Assembly: GCF_003610255.1 (NCBI RefSeq)
Contig: NZ_RAPS01000001.1
Location: forward strand, 5,483,001 to 5,547,000
Length of the DNA stretch: 64,000 nucleotides
Reading direction: 5' to 3'
Source of the DNA: Streptomyces sp. TLI_171
Lineage (GTDB): Bacteria; Actinomycetota; Actinomycetes; Streptomycetales; Streptomycetaceae
The translations under genes were made by a program, and so were the position numbers. Positions 50,556 through 59,505 of the stretch are shown here, one piece after another. Position 1 is the stretch's first letter. Each line of letters starts with the position of its first letter. Below the pieces are notes generated by a model. The model was not told where the DNA came from. It ran no database searches and saw nothing but the letters and a program-made list of their open reading frames with translations.

Positions 50556-51725
50556 ATGTCGACGGACACACCGGGATCGCAGTCCTCGCTGCACCGGGCG
50601 AATCTCGAACGGGTGCTGCGGGCGGTGCGGATGGCCGGATCGCTGACCCAGGCGGAGATCGCCCGCGGCACGGGGCTGTCGGCCGCGACGGTGTCCAACA
50701 TCGTCCGGGAGCTGAAGGAGTCCGGCACCGTGGTGGTGGCCGACACCTCCTCGGGCGGCCGCCGGGCCCGCAGCGTGTCGCTGAGCGGGGACGCCGGGAT
50801 CGTGGTGGGCGTCGACTTCGGCCACACCCACCTGCGGGTGGCGGTCGGCAACCTGGCGCACCGGGTGCTGGCCGAGGAGAGCGAGCCGCTGGACGTGGAC
50901 GTCTCCGCGCAGCAGGGCTTCGACCGGGCCGAGCGGATGGTGGAGCGGCTGCTCGGCCAGGCCGGCTTCCAGCCCGACAAGGTGATCGGCGTGGGCCTGG
51001 GCGTGCCGGGCCCGATCGACGTGGAGACCGGGGCGCTCGGCTCGACCGCGATCCTGCCGGGCTGGACCGGCGTGATGCCGGGCCAGGAGCTGTCCGGTCG
51101 GCTCGGCATGGCGGTCCACGTGGACAACGACGCCAACCTGGGCGCGCTGGGCGAGCTGGTCTGGGGCGCCGGACGCGGCCTGGGCGACCTGGCGTACATC
51201 AAGGTGGCCAGCGGCGTCGGCTCCGGACTGGTCATCAACGGGCAGATCTACCGGGGTCAGGGCGGCACCGCGGGCGAGATCGGGCACATCACGCTGGACG
51301 AGGCCGGGCCGGTCTGCCGCTGCGGCAACCGCGGCTGCCTGGAGACCTTCGTGGGCTCCCGCTACCTGCTCAACCTCTTGAACGCCAACCACCCCGGCGA
51401 GCTGAGCCTCAGCAAGGTGGTGCAGCTGGCCCAGCAGGGTGACCTGGGCTGCCGCCGGGTGATCGCCGACGCGGGCCGGCAGATCGGCATGGGCGTGGCG
51501 ACCCTGTGCAACCTGCTCAACCCCCGCCGGGTGATCCTCGGCGGAGACCTCGCCGAGGCCGGTGAGCTGGTGCTTTCCCCGATCCGGGACTCGGTCGCCC
51601 GGTACGCGATCCCCAGTGCGGCCCGGCAGCTGTCGGTGGTTCCGGGGACCCTCGGCGGCCGTGCCGAGGTGCTCGGGGCGCTGGCCCTGGTGATGAGCGA
51701 GATGAGCGAGACCGGGGTGCTCTGA
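50556..51725 (+). CDS. rok7B7: ROK family regulator next to xylFGH (Rok7B7-like)
   Basis: A 389-residue regulator. The winged helix is SLTQAEIARGTGLSAATVSNIVRELKESG. The ROK domain has DFGHTHLRVAVGN, GVGLGVPGPIDVETG, VDNDANLGALGE, GQGGTAGEIGHITLD and an intact zinc site CRCGNRGCLE. ATG 50556 follows GGAGG. The gene precedes xylF in the same direction, the arrangement of rok7B7 with xylFGH in Streptomyces coelicolor, where Rok7B7 controls xylose transport and links carbon use to antibiotic production and development. Orthology is inferred from sequence type plus this order. Confidence 0.85.
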   Translation: MSTDTPGSQSSLHRANLERVLRAVRMAGSLTQAEIARGTGLSAATVSNIVRELKESGTVVVADTSSGGRRARSVSLSGDAGIVVGVDFGHTHLRVAVGNLAHRVLAEESEPLDVDVSAQQGFDRAERMVERLLGQAGFQPDKVIGVGLGVPGPIDVETGALGSTAILPGWTGVMPGQELSGRLGMAVHVDNDANLGALGELVWGAGRGLGDLAYIKVASGVGSGLVINGQIYRGQGGTAGEIGHITLDEAGPVCRCGNRGCLETFVGSRYLLNLLNANHPGELSLSKVVQLAQQGDLGCRRVIADAGRQIGMGVATLCNLLNPRRVILGGDLAEAGELVLSPIRDSVARYAIPSAARQLSVVPGTLGGRAEVLGALALVMSEMSETGVL

Positions 51726-51829
51726 GGCGCCGGGACGTGCCTCGGGAGTCGATCTGACGGGCCGTCCGATCTCGGGTAAGCCTTCAGGAAGATAACGAAT
51801 GTGTTTGGATCACGTGGCCTCCGGGTTTA

Positions 51830-51862
51830 CTTATTGACGACAAGCTTGCTTGCGAGGTTGAC
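51830..51862 (+). promoter_or_regulatory. Putative xylF promoter/operator region
   Basis: An A/T-richer stretch before xylF contains TTGACG (51834-51839) and the palindrome CAAGCTTG next to it. No convincing -10 is seen at the usual spacing. It is a candidate target of the neighbouring ROK regulator. Confidence 0.35.
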
Positions 51863-51916
51863 TCCTGCCACCTCGCCGCAATGTTCTGCGGCTCTGTCAG
51901 GGAGGCACCCCCCACC

Positions 51917-53014
51917 ATGAACGCAATGATGCGTCGCGTCGTCGTCGGTACCGCCGCTGTTTCGATGGCTCTGACCATGGCCGCCTGTGGCAAGGCCGGC
52001 GATGACAAGAAGGGCGACGCAGCGGCCTCGGGCAACAACAAGTCGATCGGCCTGCTGCTGCCGGAGAACGCGTCCTCGACCCGCTACGAGTCCTTCGACA
52101 AGCCGTTCATCGAGCAGAAGGTCAAGGCGCTCTGCGCCGACTGCAAGGTCGAGTACAGCAACGCCGAGGGCTCTGCCGCCAAGCAGAAGCAGCAGTTCGA
52201 CACCCTGATCGCCCAGGGCGTCAAGGTGATCATCCTGGACGCGTTCGACGCCAAGTCCACCCAGTCCTGGGTGACCGAGGCCGCGAGCAAGGGCGTCAAG
52301 GTCATCGCGTACGACCGCCTGGCCACCGGCCCGGTCTCCGCGTACGTCTCCTTCGACAACGAGAAGGTCGGCGAGCTCCAGGGCCAGGCCCTGGTCGACG
52401 CGCTGGGCGCCAAGGCCGCCGACGCCAACATCGTGATGATCAACGGTGACGACGCCGACCCGAACGCCGGCAAGTTCAAGGCCGGCGCCCACAAGGTGCT
52501 GGACAGCAAGGTCAAGAAGGTCGTCTACGAGCAGAGCGGTGAGTGGAAGCCCACCGTCGCGGGCCAGAAGGTCGGCGCCGCCATCACCCAGCTCGGCAAG
52601 GACGGCTTCCAGGCCGTCTACTCCGCCAACGACGGCATGGCCGCCGCGATCATCACCCAGCTGAAGTCCCAGGGCATCAACGTCCCGGTCGGCGGCCAGG
52701 ACGCGGGCCTCGACGCCATCCAGCGGATCGTCTCCGGCGACCAGGCGTACACCATCTACAAGGCGTACAAGCCGCTGGCCGACTCGGCCGCCGAGCTCGC
52801 GGTCAACCTGCTGCAGGGCAAGGACGTCAAGGCCGTCGCCTCGTCGACCATCGACAGCGACACCGACAAGAACATCCCGGCCAAGCTGCTGGACCCGAAG
52901 GTCGTCACCAAGGCGAACATCAAGGACACCGTGATCGCCGACGGTCTGTACAAGGTCGCGGACGTCTGCACCGCCGACTTCGCCGCCGCCTGCACCGCGG
53001 CCGGCCTGCAGTAA
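51917..53014 (+). CDS. xylF: Xylose ABC transporter substrate-binding lipoprotein
   Basis: A 365-residue lipoprotein. The signal peptide ends ALTMAAC with Cys24 lipidated. The mature protein is a type I periplasmic-binding fold: SIGLLLPENASSTRYESFDKPF, VIILDAFDAKSTQSWV, VIAYDRLATGP, MINGDDADPNAGKF and AVYSANDGMAAAII. The ligand-facing residues and order match XylF. It captures D-xylose or a related pentose outside the cell and delivers it to XylGH. ATG 51917 is used; a second ATG nine bases on is possible. A strong hairpin separates it from xylG. Confidence 0.92.
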   Translation: MNAMMRRVVVGTAAVSMALTMAACGKAGDDKKGDAAASGNNKSIGLLLPENASSTRYESFDKPFIEQKVKALCADCKVEYSNAEGSAAKQKQQFDTLIAQGVKVIILDAFDAKSTQSWVTEAASKGVKVIAYDRLATGPVSAYVSFDNEKVGELQGQALVDALGAKAADANIVMINGDDADPNAGKFKAGAHKVLDSKVKKVVYEQSGEWKPTVAGQKVGAAITQLGKDGFQAVYSANDGMAAAIITQLKSQGINVPVGGQDAGLDAIQRIVSGDQAYTIYKAYKPLADSAAELAVNLLQGKDVKAVASSTIDSDTDKNIPAKLLDPKVVTKANIKDTVIADGLYKVADVCTADFAAACTAAGLQ

Positions 53015-53023
53015 CACCCGCGA

Positions 53024-53058
53024 GGCGGGGGCTCCCTGACCGCTCGGGAGCCCCCGCC
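53024..53058 (+). terminator. Intercistronic hairpin between xylF and xylG
   Basis: Perfect 13-bp stem GGCGGGGGCTCCC / GGGAGCCCCCGCC with a 9-nt loop, 10 nt after the xylF stop. Such structures act as partial terminators or 3' stabilisers and keep binding-protein mRNA in excess over the membrane parts. Confidence 0.7.
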
Positions 53059-53163
53059 CGCACCGCTTCACCGCTCAGTACTACCCCGCGTGCCCGGCCC
53101 GGTGCGCGGGACGGCCGTGTCGGAAACGTCAGGTCCGACACGGGACTCAAGGAGATGGTTCAC

Positions 53164-53943
53164 GTGACAGGCGCACCCGTACTGGCGTTGCGCGGGGTCT
53201 CCAAGCGCTTCGGCGCCGTCCAGGCACTCACCGACGTGCAGCTGGAGGTCCACGCGGGCGAGGTCGTCGCCCTGGTCGGCGACAACGGCGCCGGTAAGTC
53301 CACCCTGGTCAAGACCATTGCGGGCGTCCACCCGATCGACGAGGGCGTCATCGAGTGGGAGGGCAAGCCGGTCACCGTCAACCGGCCGCACGACGCCCAG
53401 GCCCTCGGCGTCGCCACCGTCTACCAGGACCTCGCGCTCTGCGACAACCTCGACGTGGTCGGCAACCTGTTCCTCGGCCGCGAGCTCAAGCGCTTCGGCA
53501 CCCTGGACGAGGTCGCCATGGAGAAGCGCGCGCGCGAGCTCCTCGACACCCTCTCGATCCGCATCCCGAGCGTCCGGATCCCGATCGCCTCGCTCTCCGG
53601 CGGTCAGCGCCAGGTCGTCGCGATCGCCCGCGCCCTGGTCGGCGACCCCAAGATCGTCATCCTGGACGAGCCCACCGCGGCCCTCGGCGTCGAGCAGACC
53701 GCCCAGGTCCTGGACCTGGTCGAGCGACTCCGCCAGCGCGGCCTCGGCGTGATCCTGATCAGCCACAACATGGCCGACGTGAAGGCCGTCGCGGACACCG
53801 TCGCGGTGCTCCGCCTGGGCCGTAACAACGGCAGCTTCGAGGTGGCCACCACCTCGCACGAGGAGATCATCTCCGCCATCACCGGCGCCACCGACAACGC
53901 GGTGACACGTCGTCAGGCCCGAATCGCGGAGGAAGCCAAGTGA
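53164..53943 (+). CDS. xylG: Xylose ABC transporter ATP-binding protein (single-domain)
   Basis: A 259-residue ATPase. Walker A is GDNGAGKST, the signature LSGGQRQVVAIARAL, Walker B ILDEPTAALG and the switch His in LISHNMADV. Unlike the two-domain XylG/RbsA of enterobacteria (about 500 residues) this is a single nucleotide-binding domain, as in related actinobacterial sugar transporters, so the transporter must use two copies. GTG 53164 is preferred because AAGGAG lies 9 nt before it; ATG 53155 directly abuts that site. It overlaps xylH by 4 bp. Confidence 0.92.
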   Translation: MTGAPVLALRGVSKRFGAVQALTDVQLEVHAGEVVALVGDNGAGKSTLVKTIAGVHPIDEGVIEWEGKPVTVNRPHDAQALGVATVYQDLALCDNLDVVGNLFLGRELKRFGTLDEVAMEKRARELLDTLSIRIPSVRIPIASLSGGQRQVVAIARALVGDPKIVILDEPTAALGVEQTAQVLDLVERLRQRGLGVILISHNMADVKAVADTVAVLRLGRNNGSFEVATTSHEEIISAITGATDNAVTRRQARIAEEAK

Positions 53944-55196
53944 GCACCGAGACCCCCACCACCCCCGCCGCCCCCGCGGTGGACCCGCGCCTGCTGGTCC
54001 GCAAGGAGGGCCTGGCCGGCTACTTCGACGAGTTCACCCGCAAGATCCGCAGCGGCGAGCTCGGCTCCCTGCCGGTGGTCATCGGCCTGATCATCATCGC
54101 CGCGATCTTCCAGGTGAAGACCGGCACCTTCCTCAACGCCGACAACCTCACCAACATCACCAAGTGGATCGCGGGCCCCGGCCTGATCGCGGTCGGCGTG
54201 GTGTTCGTGCTGCTGCTCGGCGAGATCGACCTGTCGCTCGGCTCGGTGGCCGGCGCCACCGCCGCGATCACCTCGGTGCTCTCGGTCCGCCAGGGCCTGA
54301 ACGAATGGCTCGCCATCGTCCTGGCCATCGCCGCCGCGGTCGCCATCGGCGCCCTGCACGGCTACTTCTTCGCCAAGATCGGCGTCCCCGCCTTCGTCGT
54401 CACCCTGGCCGGCATGCTGGCCTGGAACGGCCTGCAGATGCTCGTCCTCGGCGACCTCGGCACCGTCAACAACCCGATCGACGGCGTGGTGGCCAACCTG
54501 GACACCTACTTCCTCGGCGACGGCGACATCATCTGGGCCTGGCTGTTCGCCATCGTCACCATCGCGCTGTTCGCCGGCGGCCAGCTGCTGGACTCGCGCC
54601 GCCGCTCCGCCGCCAACCTGCCGGCCCGCCCGCTCAGCGAGATCGCGCTGCGCACCGGCGTGATCGGCGTCGTGGTGCTGGTCGCCGCCTACATGCTGAA
54701 CCAGGACCGCGGCCTGCCGCTGCCGCTGGTGATCTTCGTCGGCATCGTCGCGCTGACCGACTTCGTGCTCCGCCGCACCGGCTACGGCCGGCAGATCTTC
54801 GCGGTCGGCGGCGGCATCGAGGCGGCCCGCCGCGCGGGCATCAACGTCGCCTGGGTGCGGATCTCGGTCTTCATGATCTCGGCCGGCCTGGCCGGCCTCG
54901 GCGGCCTGTTCATCGCCTCCCAGCAGGGCTCCGCGGACAAGGCGCTGGGCAGCGGCAACGTGCTGATGAGCGCCATCGCCGCCGCCGTCATCGGCGGCAC
55001 CAGCCTGTTCGGCGGCCGCGGCAAGACCTGGTCGGCGCTGCTCGGCATCCTGGTCATCCAGTCGATCACCACCGGCCTGGACATGATCCACGCCCAGCAG
55101 GCCATCCAGTACATGATCACCGGCGCGGTGCTGCTCGCCGCGGTGGTCCTGGACTCGGTCTCCCGCCGCACCCAGAAGTCCCACGGACGCGGCTGA
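53940..55196 (+). CDS. xylH: Xylose ABC transporter permease
   Basis: A 418-residue membrane protein of the RbsC/XylH family with about ten to twelve hydrophobic segments. The N-terminal 35 residues are cytoplasmic and charged. Typical sequence includes GEIDLSLGSVAGATAAIT, GVPAFVVTLAGMLAWNGLQML, YGRQIFAVGGGIEAARRAGINV (the cytoplasmic coupling loop) and GGTSLFGGRGKTWSALLG. It makes the pentose channel with two copies of XylG. GTG 53940 overlaps the xylG stop in GTGA, so translation is coupled. Confidence 0.93.
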   Translation: MSTETPTTPAAPAVDPRLLVRKEGLAGYFDEFTRKIRSGELGSLPVVIGLIIIAAIFQVKTGTFLNADNLTNITKWIAGPGLIAVGVVFVLLLGEIDLSLGSVAGATAAITSVLSVRQGLNEWLAIVLAIAAAVAIGALHGYFFAKIGVPAFVVTLAGMLAWNGLQMLVLGDLGTVNNPIDGVVANLDTYFLGDGDIIWAWLFAIVTIALFAGGQLLDSRRRSAANLPARPLSEIALRTGVIGVVVLVAAYMLNQDRGLPLPLVIFVGIVALTDFVLRRTGYGRQIFAVGGGIEAARRAGINVAWVRISVFMISAGLAGLGGLFIASQQGSADKALGSGNVLMSAIAAAVIGGTSLFGGRGKTWSALLGILVIQSITTGLDMIHAQQAIQYMITGAVLLAAVVLDSVSRRTQKSHGRG

Positions 55197-55211
55197 TCCG
55201 GCACCACCCGC

Positions 55212-55260
55212 AACCGCGCGACCGGCGCTTCCCCTCCATACAGGGGCCGGTCGCGCGGTT
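55212..55260 (+). terminator. Terminator after xylH
   Basis: Perfect 15-bp stem AACCGCGCGACCGGC / GCCGGTCGCGCGGTT around a 19-nt loop with its own CCCT/AGGG pairing, 15 nt past the stop. It ends the xylFGH transcript before the dxs promoter region. Confidence 0.8.
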
Positions 55261-55400
55261 CGGCGCGTTCCGGGCCCGGCCACCCGAAAGGGGGTCCGGG
55301 TTGCCCGCCGCACTACGCGCGGGTAATGGACATTAGACTCAAGCGGGGCGTACGCCCTCCGGGCCCATGCGGGCGCGAGAACTTGGACGAGGAGGAACGG

Positions 55401-57302
55401 GTGGCCCTGCTGACCCGCATTCGGGGACCGCGCGATCTCGATCGACTCACGCCCGCGCAGTTGTCGGCGCTCGCCGAGGAGATCCGCGGCTTCCTGGTCG
55501 AGGAGGTCTCCAAGACCGGCGGCCACCTCGGCCCGAACCTCGGCGTGGTCGAGCTGACGCTGGCGATGCACCGGGTCTTCGACTCCCCGCGCGACCGCAT
55601 CCTCTTCGACACCGGCCACCAGAGCTACGTGCACAAGCTGCTGACCGGCCGTCAGGACTTCTCCCGGCTGAAGATGAAGGGCGGCCTGTCCGGCTACCCG
55701 TCGCGCGCCGAGTCCGAGCACGACGTGATCGAGAACTCGCACGCCTCCACCGTCCTCGGCTACGCCGACGGACTGGCCAAGGCCAACAAGATCCAGGGCC
55801 AGAAGGACCGCCCCGTGGTCGCCGTGATCGGCGACGGCGCGCTCACCGGCGGCATGGCCTGGGAGGCGCTGAACAACATCGCCGACAGCCGGGACCTGCC
55901 GATCGTCATCGTCGTCAACGACAACGAGCGGTCCTACTCGCCGACCATCGGCGGCCTCGCCAACCACCTCTCCACGCTGCGCACCACCCAGGGCTACGAG
56001 CGCTTCCTGTCCTGGGGCAAGGACGCGCTGCAGCGCACCCCCGTGGTCGGCCAGGCGATGTTCGACACCCTGCACGGCGCCAAGAAGGGCCTGAAGGACT
56101 TCATCGCCCCGCAGGGCATGTTCGAGGACCTCGGCCTCAAGTACATCGGCCCGATCGACGGCCACGACCTGCAGGCCCTGGAGTCCGCCTTCACCAAGGC
56201 GCGCGGCTTCGGCGGCCCGGTCATCGTGCACTGCATCACCGAGAAGGGCCGCGGCTACCACGCCGCCGAGAACAACGACGAGGACCGCTTCCACGCGGTC
56301 GGCGTGATCCACCCCGACACCGGCCTGCCGGTGAAGACCGCCGGCAAGGACTGGACGTCCGTGTTCGGCGAGGAGATGGTCGCGCTCGGCCGCGAGCGCC
56401 GCGACCTGGTCGCCATCACCGCCGCCATGCTGCACCCCGTCGGCCTGGCCCCGTTCGCCAAGGCCTACCCCGAGCGGATCTTCGACGTCGGCATCGCCGA
56501 GCAGCACGCCGCGGTCTGCGCCGCCGGCCTGGCCACCAACGGCCTGCACCCGGTGGTCGCGGTCTACGCGACCTTCCTCAACCGGGCGTTCGACCAGGTG
56601 CTGATGGACGTCGCGCTGCACCGGCTCGGCGTCACCTTCGTGCTCGACCGGGCCGGCGTCACCGGCACCGACGGCGCCTCCCACAACGGCATGTGGGACA
56701 TGTCGATCCTGCAGGTCGTCCCCGGCCTGCGGCTGGCCGCCCCGCGCGACGCCGAGCAGGTCCGCCTGCAGCTGCGCGAGGCCGTCGAGGTCGCCGACGC
56801 CCCCACCGTGGTCCGCTACTCCAAGGGCAACGTCGGCCCCGCCGTCCCCGCCGTCGGCAAGGTCGGCGGCATGGACGTGCTCCGCGGCGACGCCGACGAC
56901 TCCGCCGACCGGGCCGCCGACGTGCTGATCGTCTCGATCGGCGCGATGGCCCCGCTCTGCCTGGAGGCCGCCGAACTCCTCGCCGACCAGGGCATCACCA
57001 GCACCGTCGTCGACCCGCGCTGGGTCAAGCCGGTGGACGCCGCACTGCCCGGCCTGGCCGCCCAGCACCGCCTGGTGGTCACCGTCGAGGACAACGGCCG
57101 GGCCGGCGGCGTCGGATCCGCGATCGCCCAGGCGCTGCGCGACGCCGACGTGGACGTGCCGCTGCGCGACTTCGGCATCCCGCAGGAGTTCCTCGACCAC
57201 GCCTCGCGCGCCGAGATCATGGAGGAGATCGGCCTGACCGCCCCGGCCGTCGCCAAGAAGATCGCGGCGCTGGTCAGCACCCGCACGATGGCCCGCAGCT
57301 GA
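55401..57302 (+). CDS. dxs: 1-deoxy-D-xylulose-5-phosphate synthase
   Basis: A 633-residue thiamine-diphosphate enzyme, the first step of the MEP isoprenoid pathway (pyruvate plus glyceraldehyde 3-phosphate). Motifs: LSALAEEIRGFLVEEVSKTGGHLGPNLGVVELT, DTGHQSYVHKLLTGR, the ThDP motif VIGDGALTGGMAWEALNN, RVLDRAGVTGTDGASHNG-type segment (VLDRAGVTGTDGASHNG) and the C-terminal transketolase-like domain. GTG 55401 with GGAGG 5 nt upstream gives the family-typical MALLTRIRGPRDL start; the open frame extends 25 codons upstream without such sequence. It follows xylH after a terminator, so it has its own promoter. Confidence 0.95.
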   Translation: MALLTRIRGPRDLDRLTPAQLSALAEEIRGFLVEEVSKTGGHLGPNLGVVELTLAMHRVFDSPRDRILFDTGHQSYVHKLLTGRQDFSRLKMKGGLSGYPSRAESEHDVIENSHASTVLGYADGLAKANKIQGQKDRPVVAVIGDGALTGGMAWEALNNIADSRDLPIVIVVNDNERSYSPTIGGLANHLSTLRTTQGYERFLSWGKDALQRTPVVGQAMFDTLHGAKKGLKDFIAPQGMFEDLGLKYIGPIDGHDLQALESAFTKARGFGGPVIVHCITEKGRGYHAAENNDEDRFHAVGVIHPDTGLPVKTAGKDWTSVFGEEMVALGRERRDLVAITAAMLHPVGLAPFAKAYPERIFDVGIAEQHAAVCAAGLATNGLHPVVAVYATFLNRAFDQVLMDVALHRLGVTFVLDRAGVTGTDGASHNGMWDMSILQVVPGLRLAAPRDAEQVRLQLREAVEVADAPTVVRYSKGNVGPAVPAVGKVGGMDVLRGDADDSADRAADVLIVSIGAMAPLCLEAAELLADQGITSTVVDPRWVKPVDAALPGLAAQHRLVVTVEDNGRAGGVGSAIAQALRDADVDVPLRDFGIPQEFLDHASRAEIMEEIGLTAPAVAKKIAALVSTRTMARS

Positions 57303-57317
57303 CCTGCTCCTCCCTCG

Positions 57318-57356
57318 ATGAGCGCACCGCCGAACGGCCCTCGGCGGTGCGCTCAT
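57318..57356 (+). terminator. Terminator after dxs
   Basis: Perfect 16-bp stem ATGAGCGCACCGCCGA / TCGGCGGTGCGCTCAT with a 7-nt loop, 16 nt past the stop. One of the strongest hairpins in the window. Confidence 0.85.
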
Positions 57357-57425
57357 TGTCTGACTGTCACACTCATTCGTGGACTGGCGCTTCCCCGCGC
57401 GTTCACGCCCGGTAGGTTGTCATCC

Positions 57426-58943
57426 GTGCCCATCACTGCCACGAGCCGCCCACGTGCCCTCGCCGACCGACTACCGGCCCGCGTCCGCACCGGGTACTGG
57501 ACCCGGCTGGTCCCGCTGCTCGCCCTGGTGGCCACCCTCACCCACCTGCCGTCCTTCCTGCGCCCCGTCTGGAGCCCCGACGAGGGCTACCTCGCCACCC
57601 AGGCCCGGATGCTCGCCGACGGCGGCGTCCTCTACGACACCGTCGTCGACCGCAAACCCCCGCTGCTGCCCTGGCTGTACGAAGCCTGCTTCGCCGTCTT
57701 CGGCTCCGTCTCGCTCTGGCCGCTGCGCACCCTGGCGATCTGCGCCCACCTCGCCACCGCCGTCCTGCTCGCCTCCATCGCCCGCGGCCGCTGGGGCGAC
57801 AAGGCCGGCCGCTGCGCCGGGCTGATCTACCTGCTGGTCTCCATCGGACTCTCGCCCGAGGACACCCAGGCCGCCACCTTCGAAGTCTTCATGCTGCCCG
57901 CCATGGTGGCCGCCTTCCGCTACGCGGAGCGCCGCCGCTGGCTGGCCGCCGGCATCGCCGTCGCCCTCTGCTCCCTCACCAAGCAGACCGGCGGCGCCGT
58001 CCTGCTCCCGGTGCTGTGGATGCTGCTCCAGGACACCCGCCGCCGCGGCGTCCACTGGCCCCCCGCACTCGCCAAGATCGGCTTCGGGTTCGCGCTGCCG
58101 ATAGCGCTGGTCGCCGTCATCCTCACCAAACCCAAGGGCTTCCTGTTCTGGGTCGTCACCGGCTCCGGCGACTACGCCGGACTCGGCAACAACTGGCCCC
58201 AGATGCTCGGCCGCGCCCTCGGCAACTCCGCCATCCTGATGACCGCCGGCCTGGCCTTCCTGCTGCCCTACGCCCACCGGCTGTGGCTGCGCCGCCGCCG
58301 ACGACCGGTACCCGCCCGGGGCCCCGAACACGGCTCCACCGTCGACCTCTGGGTATGGCTCGCCTCCTCGATCATCGCGGTCTCCGTCGGCTTCCACTTC
58401 TTCGGCCACTACTACCTCCAGCTGATGCCCCCGCTGGTCCTGCTCGGCGTCGGCGCCGTCGCCACCTCCGCCGTGCCGTGGAAGCCCGTCCTGGTCTACT
58501 CCACCGCGGCCTGCACCTTCTTCTGGGGCCTCGCGGTGTTCTGGCCCGGCCAGCGACTCACCCAGACCACCGAGGTGGCCACCGCCGTCGCCGCCCAGAC
58601 CACCCCCAAGGACACCGTCCTGGTCTGGGGCATGCACCCCGAGGTCTACTGGCTCGCCGACCGCCGCCCCGCCACCCGGTACCTCACCGCCGGCTTCCTG
58701 ACCAACTTCAGCGGCGGCAAGGGCGGCGAGAAGGTCGGCGAGCAGTACTCCGTCTCCGACGCCTGGCAGACCTTCGACAACGAGATCTCCACCAACGGCT
58801 TCCCCGAGGTCGTCGTCGACGACTCCGGCACCTCCCCCTACCAGCCCGACCTGGTGCCCCGGATCGCCAGCCTGCTCGACACCCACTACGAGGTCGTCGG
58901 CGTCACCGGGGACACCGTCATCTACCGCCTCAAGAAGAAGTAG
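57426..58943 (+). CDS. GT-C family membrane glycosyltransferase (PMT/ArnT-like)
   Basis: A 505-residue polytopic membrane protein with about ten hydrophobic helices. The first outer loop carries the GT-C acidic motif in VWSPDEGYLATQARMLADGG, followed by LYDTVVDRKPPLLPWLYE, typical of PMT_2/ArnT proteins that use polyprenyl-phosphate sugars. The outward C-terminal domain after residue 385 contains DTVLVWGMHPEVYWLADRRPATRY. It probably glycosylates a lipid or exported protein; acceptor unknown. GTG 57426 begins the sequence; the frame is open upstream through the dxs terminator. The small gene 10 bp downstream is likely its operon partner. Confidence 0.85.
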   Translation: MPITATSRPRALADRLPARVRTGYWTRLVPLLALVATLTHLPSFLRPVWSPDEGYLATQARMLADGGVLYDTVVDRKPPLLPWLYEACFAVFGSVSLWPLRTLAICAHLATAVLLASIARGRWGDKAGRCAGLIYLLVSIGLSPEDTQAATFEVFMLPAMVAAFRYAERRRWLAAGIAVALCSLTKQTGGAVLLPVLWMLLQDTRRRGVHWPPALAKIGFGFALPIALVAVILTKPKGFLFWVVTGSGDYAGLGNNWPQMLGRALGNSAILMTAGLAFLLPYAHRLWLRRRRRPVPARGPEHGSTVDLWVWLASSIIAVSVGFHFFGHYYLQLMPPLVLLGVGAVATSAVPWKPVLVYSTAACTFFWGLAVFWPGQRLTQTTEVATAVAAQTTPKDTVLVWGMHPEVYWLADRRPATRYLTAGFLTNFSGGKGGEKVGEQYSVSDAWQTFDNEISTNGFPEVVVDDSGTSPYQPDLVPRIASLLDTHYEVVGVTGDTVIYRLKKK

Positions 58944-58953
58944 GCCGTCGCCG

Positions 58954-59397
58954 ATGGGCTACTACCTGGAGGCCGTCGTCGCGGCCGAGGACCTGCTGCG
59001 CACCGCCACCACCGCCCGCCTCGCCCCGCTTGCCCAGGGGCTCGCCCTGCTGCCGATGACGGACGACCTGCACGACGCGCTCACCGTCCCCGCCGCCGAG
59101 CGCCTCGCGCCGTTCCGGATGCTGCCCCGCGGCTTCGACCGCACCCTCGCCGGCTGGTCCGCGACCGGCCCCGTCGCGTACGTCGAGGCCGACTTCTGGG
59201 GCGGCACCGGCGACCAGAGCGTCGCCGTGTGGAACGCCGGCGCCCTCACCCTCGGCCCGCTCACCGCCGCGACCGGCAGCCCGGTCTCGCTCGCCCTCCG
59301 CCACCTCGGCGCCACCGGCGAGGGCCACCACGACGAGTTCGCCGCCGTCGGCCTCGGCCGCCACCGCCGCACCGAGTCCTGGCTCACCGGGGACTGA
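58954..59397 (+). CDS. Conserved hypothetical protein (147 aa)
   Basis: A soluble 147-residue protein with no signal or membrane segment and no family I can name. It begins MGYYLEAVVAAEDLLRTAT and includes FWGGTGDQSVAVWNAGALTLGPL and HHDEFAAVGLGRHR. The layout (an N-terminal helix, then beta strands) suggests a compact alpha/beta fold. It starts 10 bp after the glycosyltransferase stop, so the two are probably translated from one message. Third-position GC is as in true genes. Confidence 0.75.
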   Translation: MGYYLEAVVAAEDLLRTATTARLAPLAQGLALLPMTDDLHDALTVPAAERLAPFRMLPRGFDRTLAGWSATGPVAYVEADFWGGTGDQSVAVWNAGALTLGPLTAATGSPVSLALRHLGATGEGHHDEFAAVGLGRHRRTESWLTGD

Positions 59398-59437
59398 CCC
59401 CCCGCCACCGTCCGCCGTTCCTCCCGCGCCCACAACG

Positions 59438-59489
59438 CCGCCGGGCGGCACCCCCCCCGGCCCGAAGGTGGGGGAGTGCCGCCCGGCGG
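59438..59489. terminator. Bidirectional terminator between the hypothetical gene and fadB
   Basis: 14-bp stem CCGCCGGGCGGCAC / GTGCCGCCCGGCGG with an inner C5/G5 pairing, lying between the convergent stops at 59397 and 59506. Confidence 0.8.
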
Positions 59490-59505
59490 TGCGGGTGAGG
59501 CGGTG

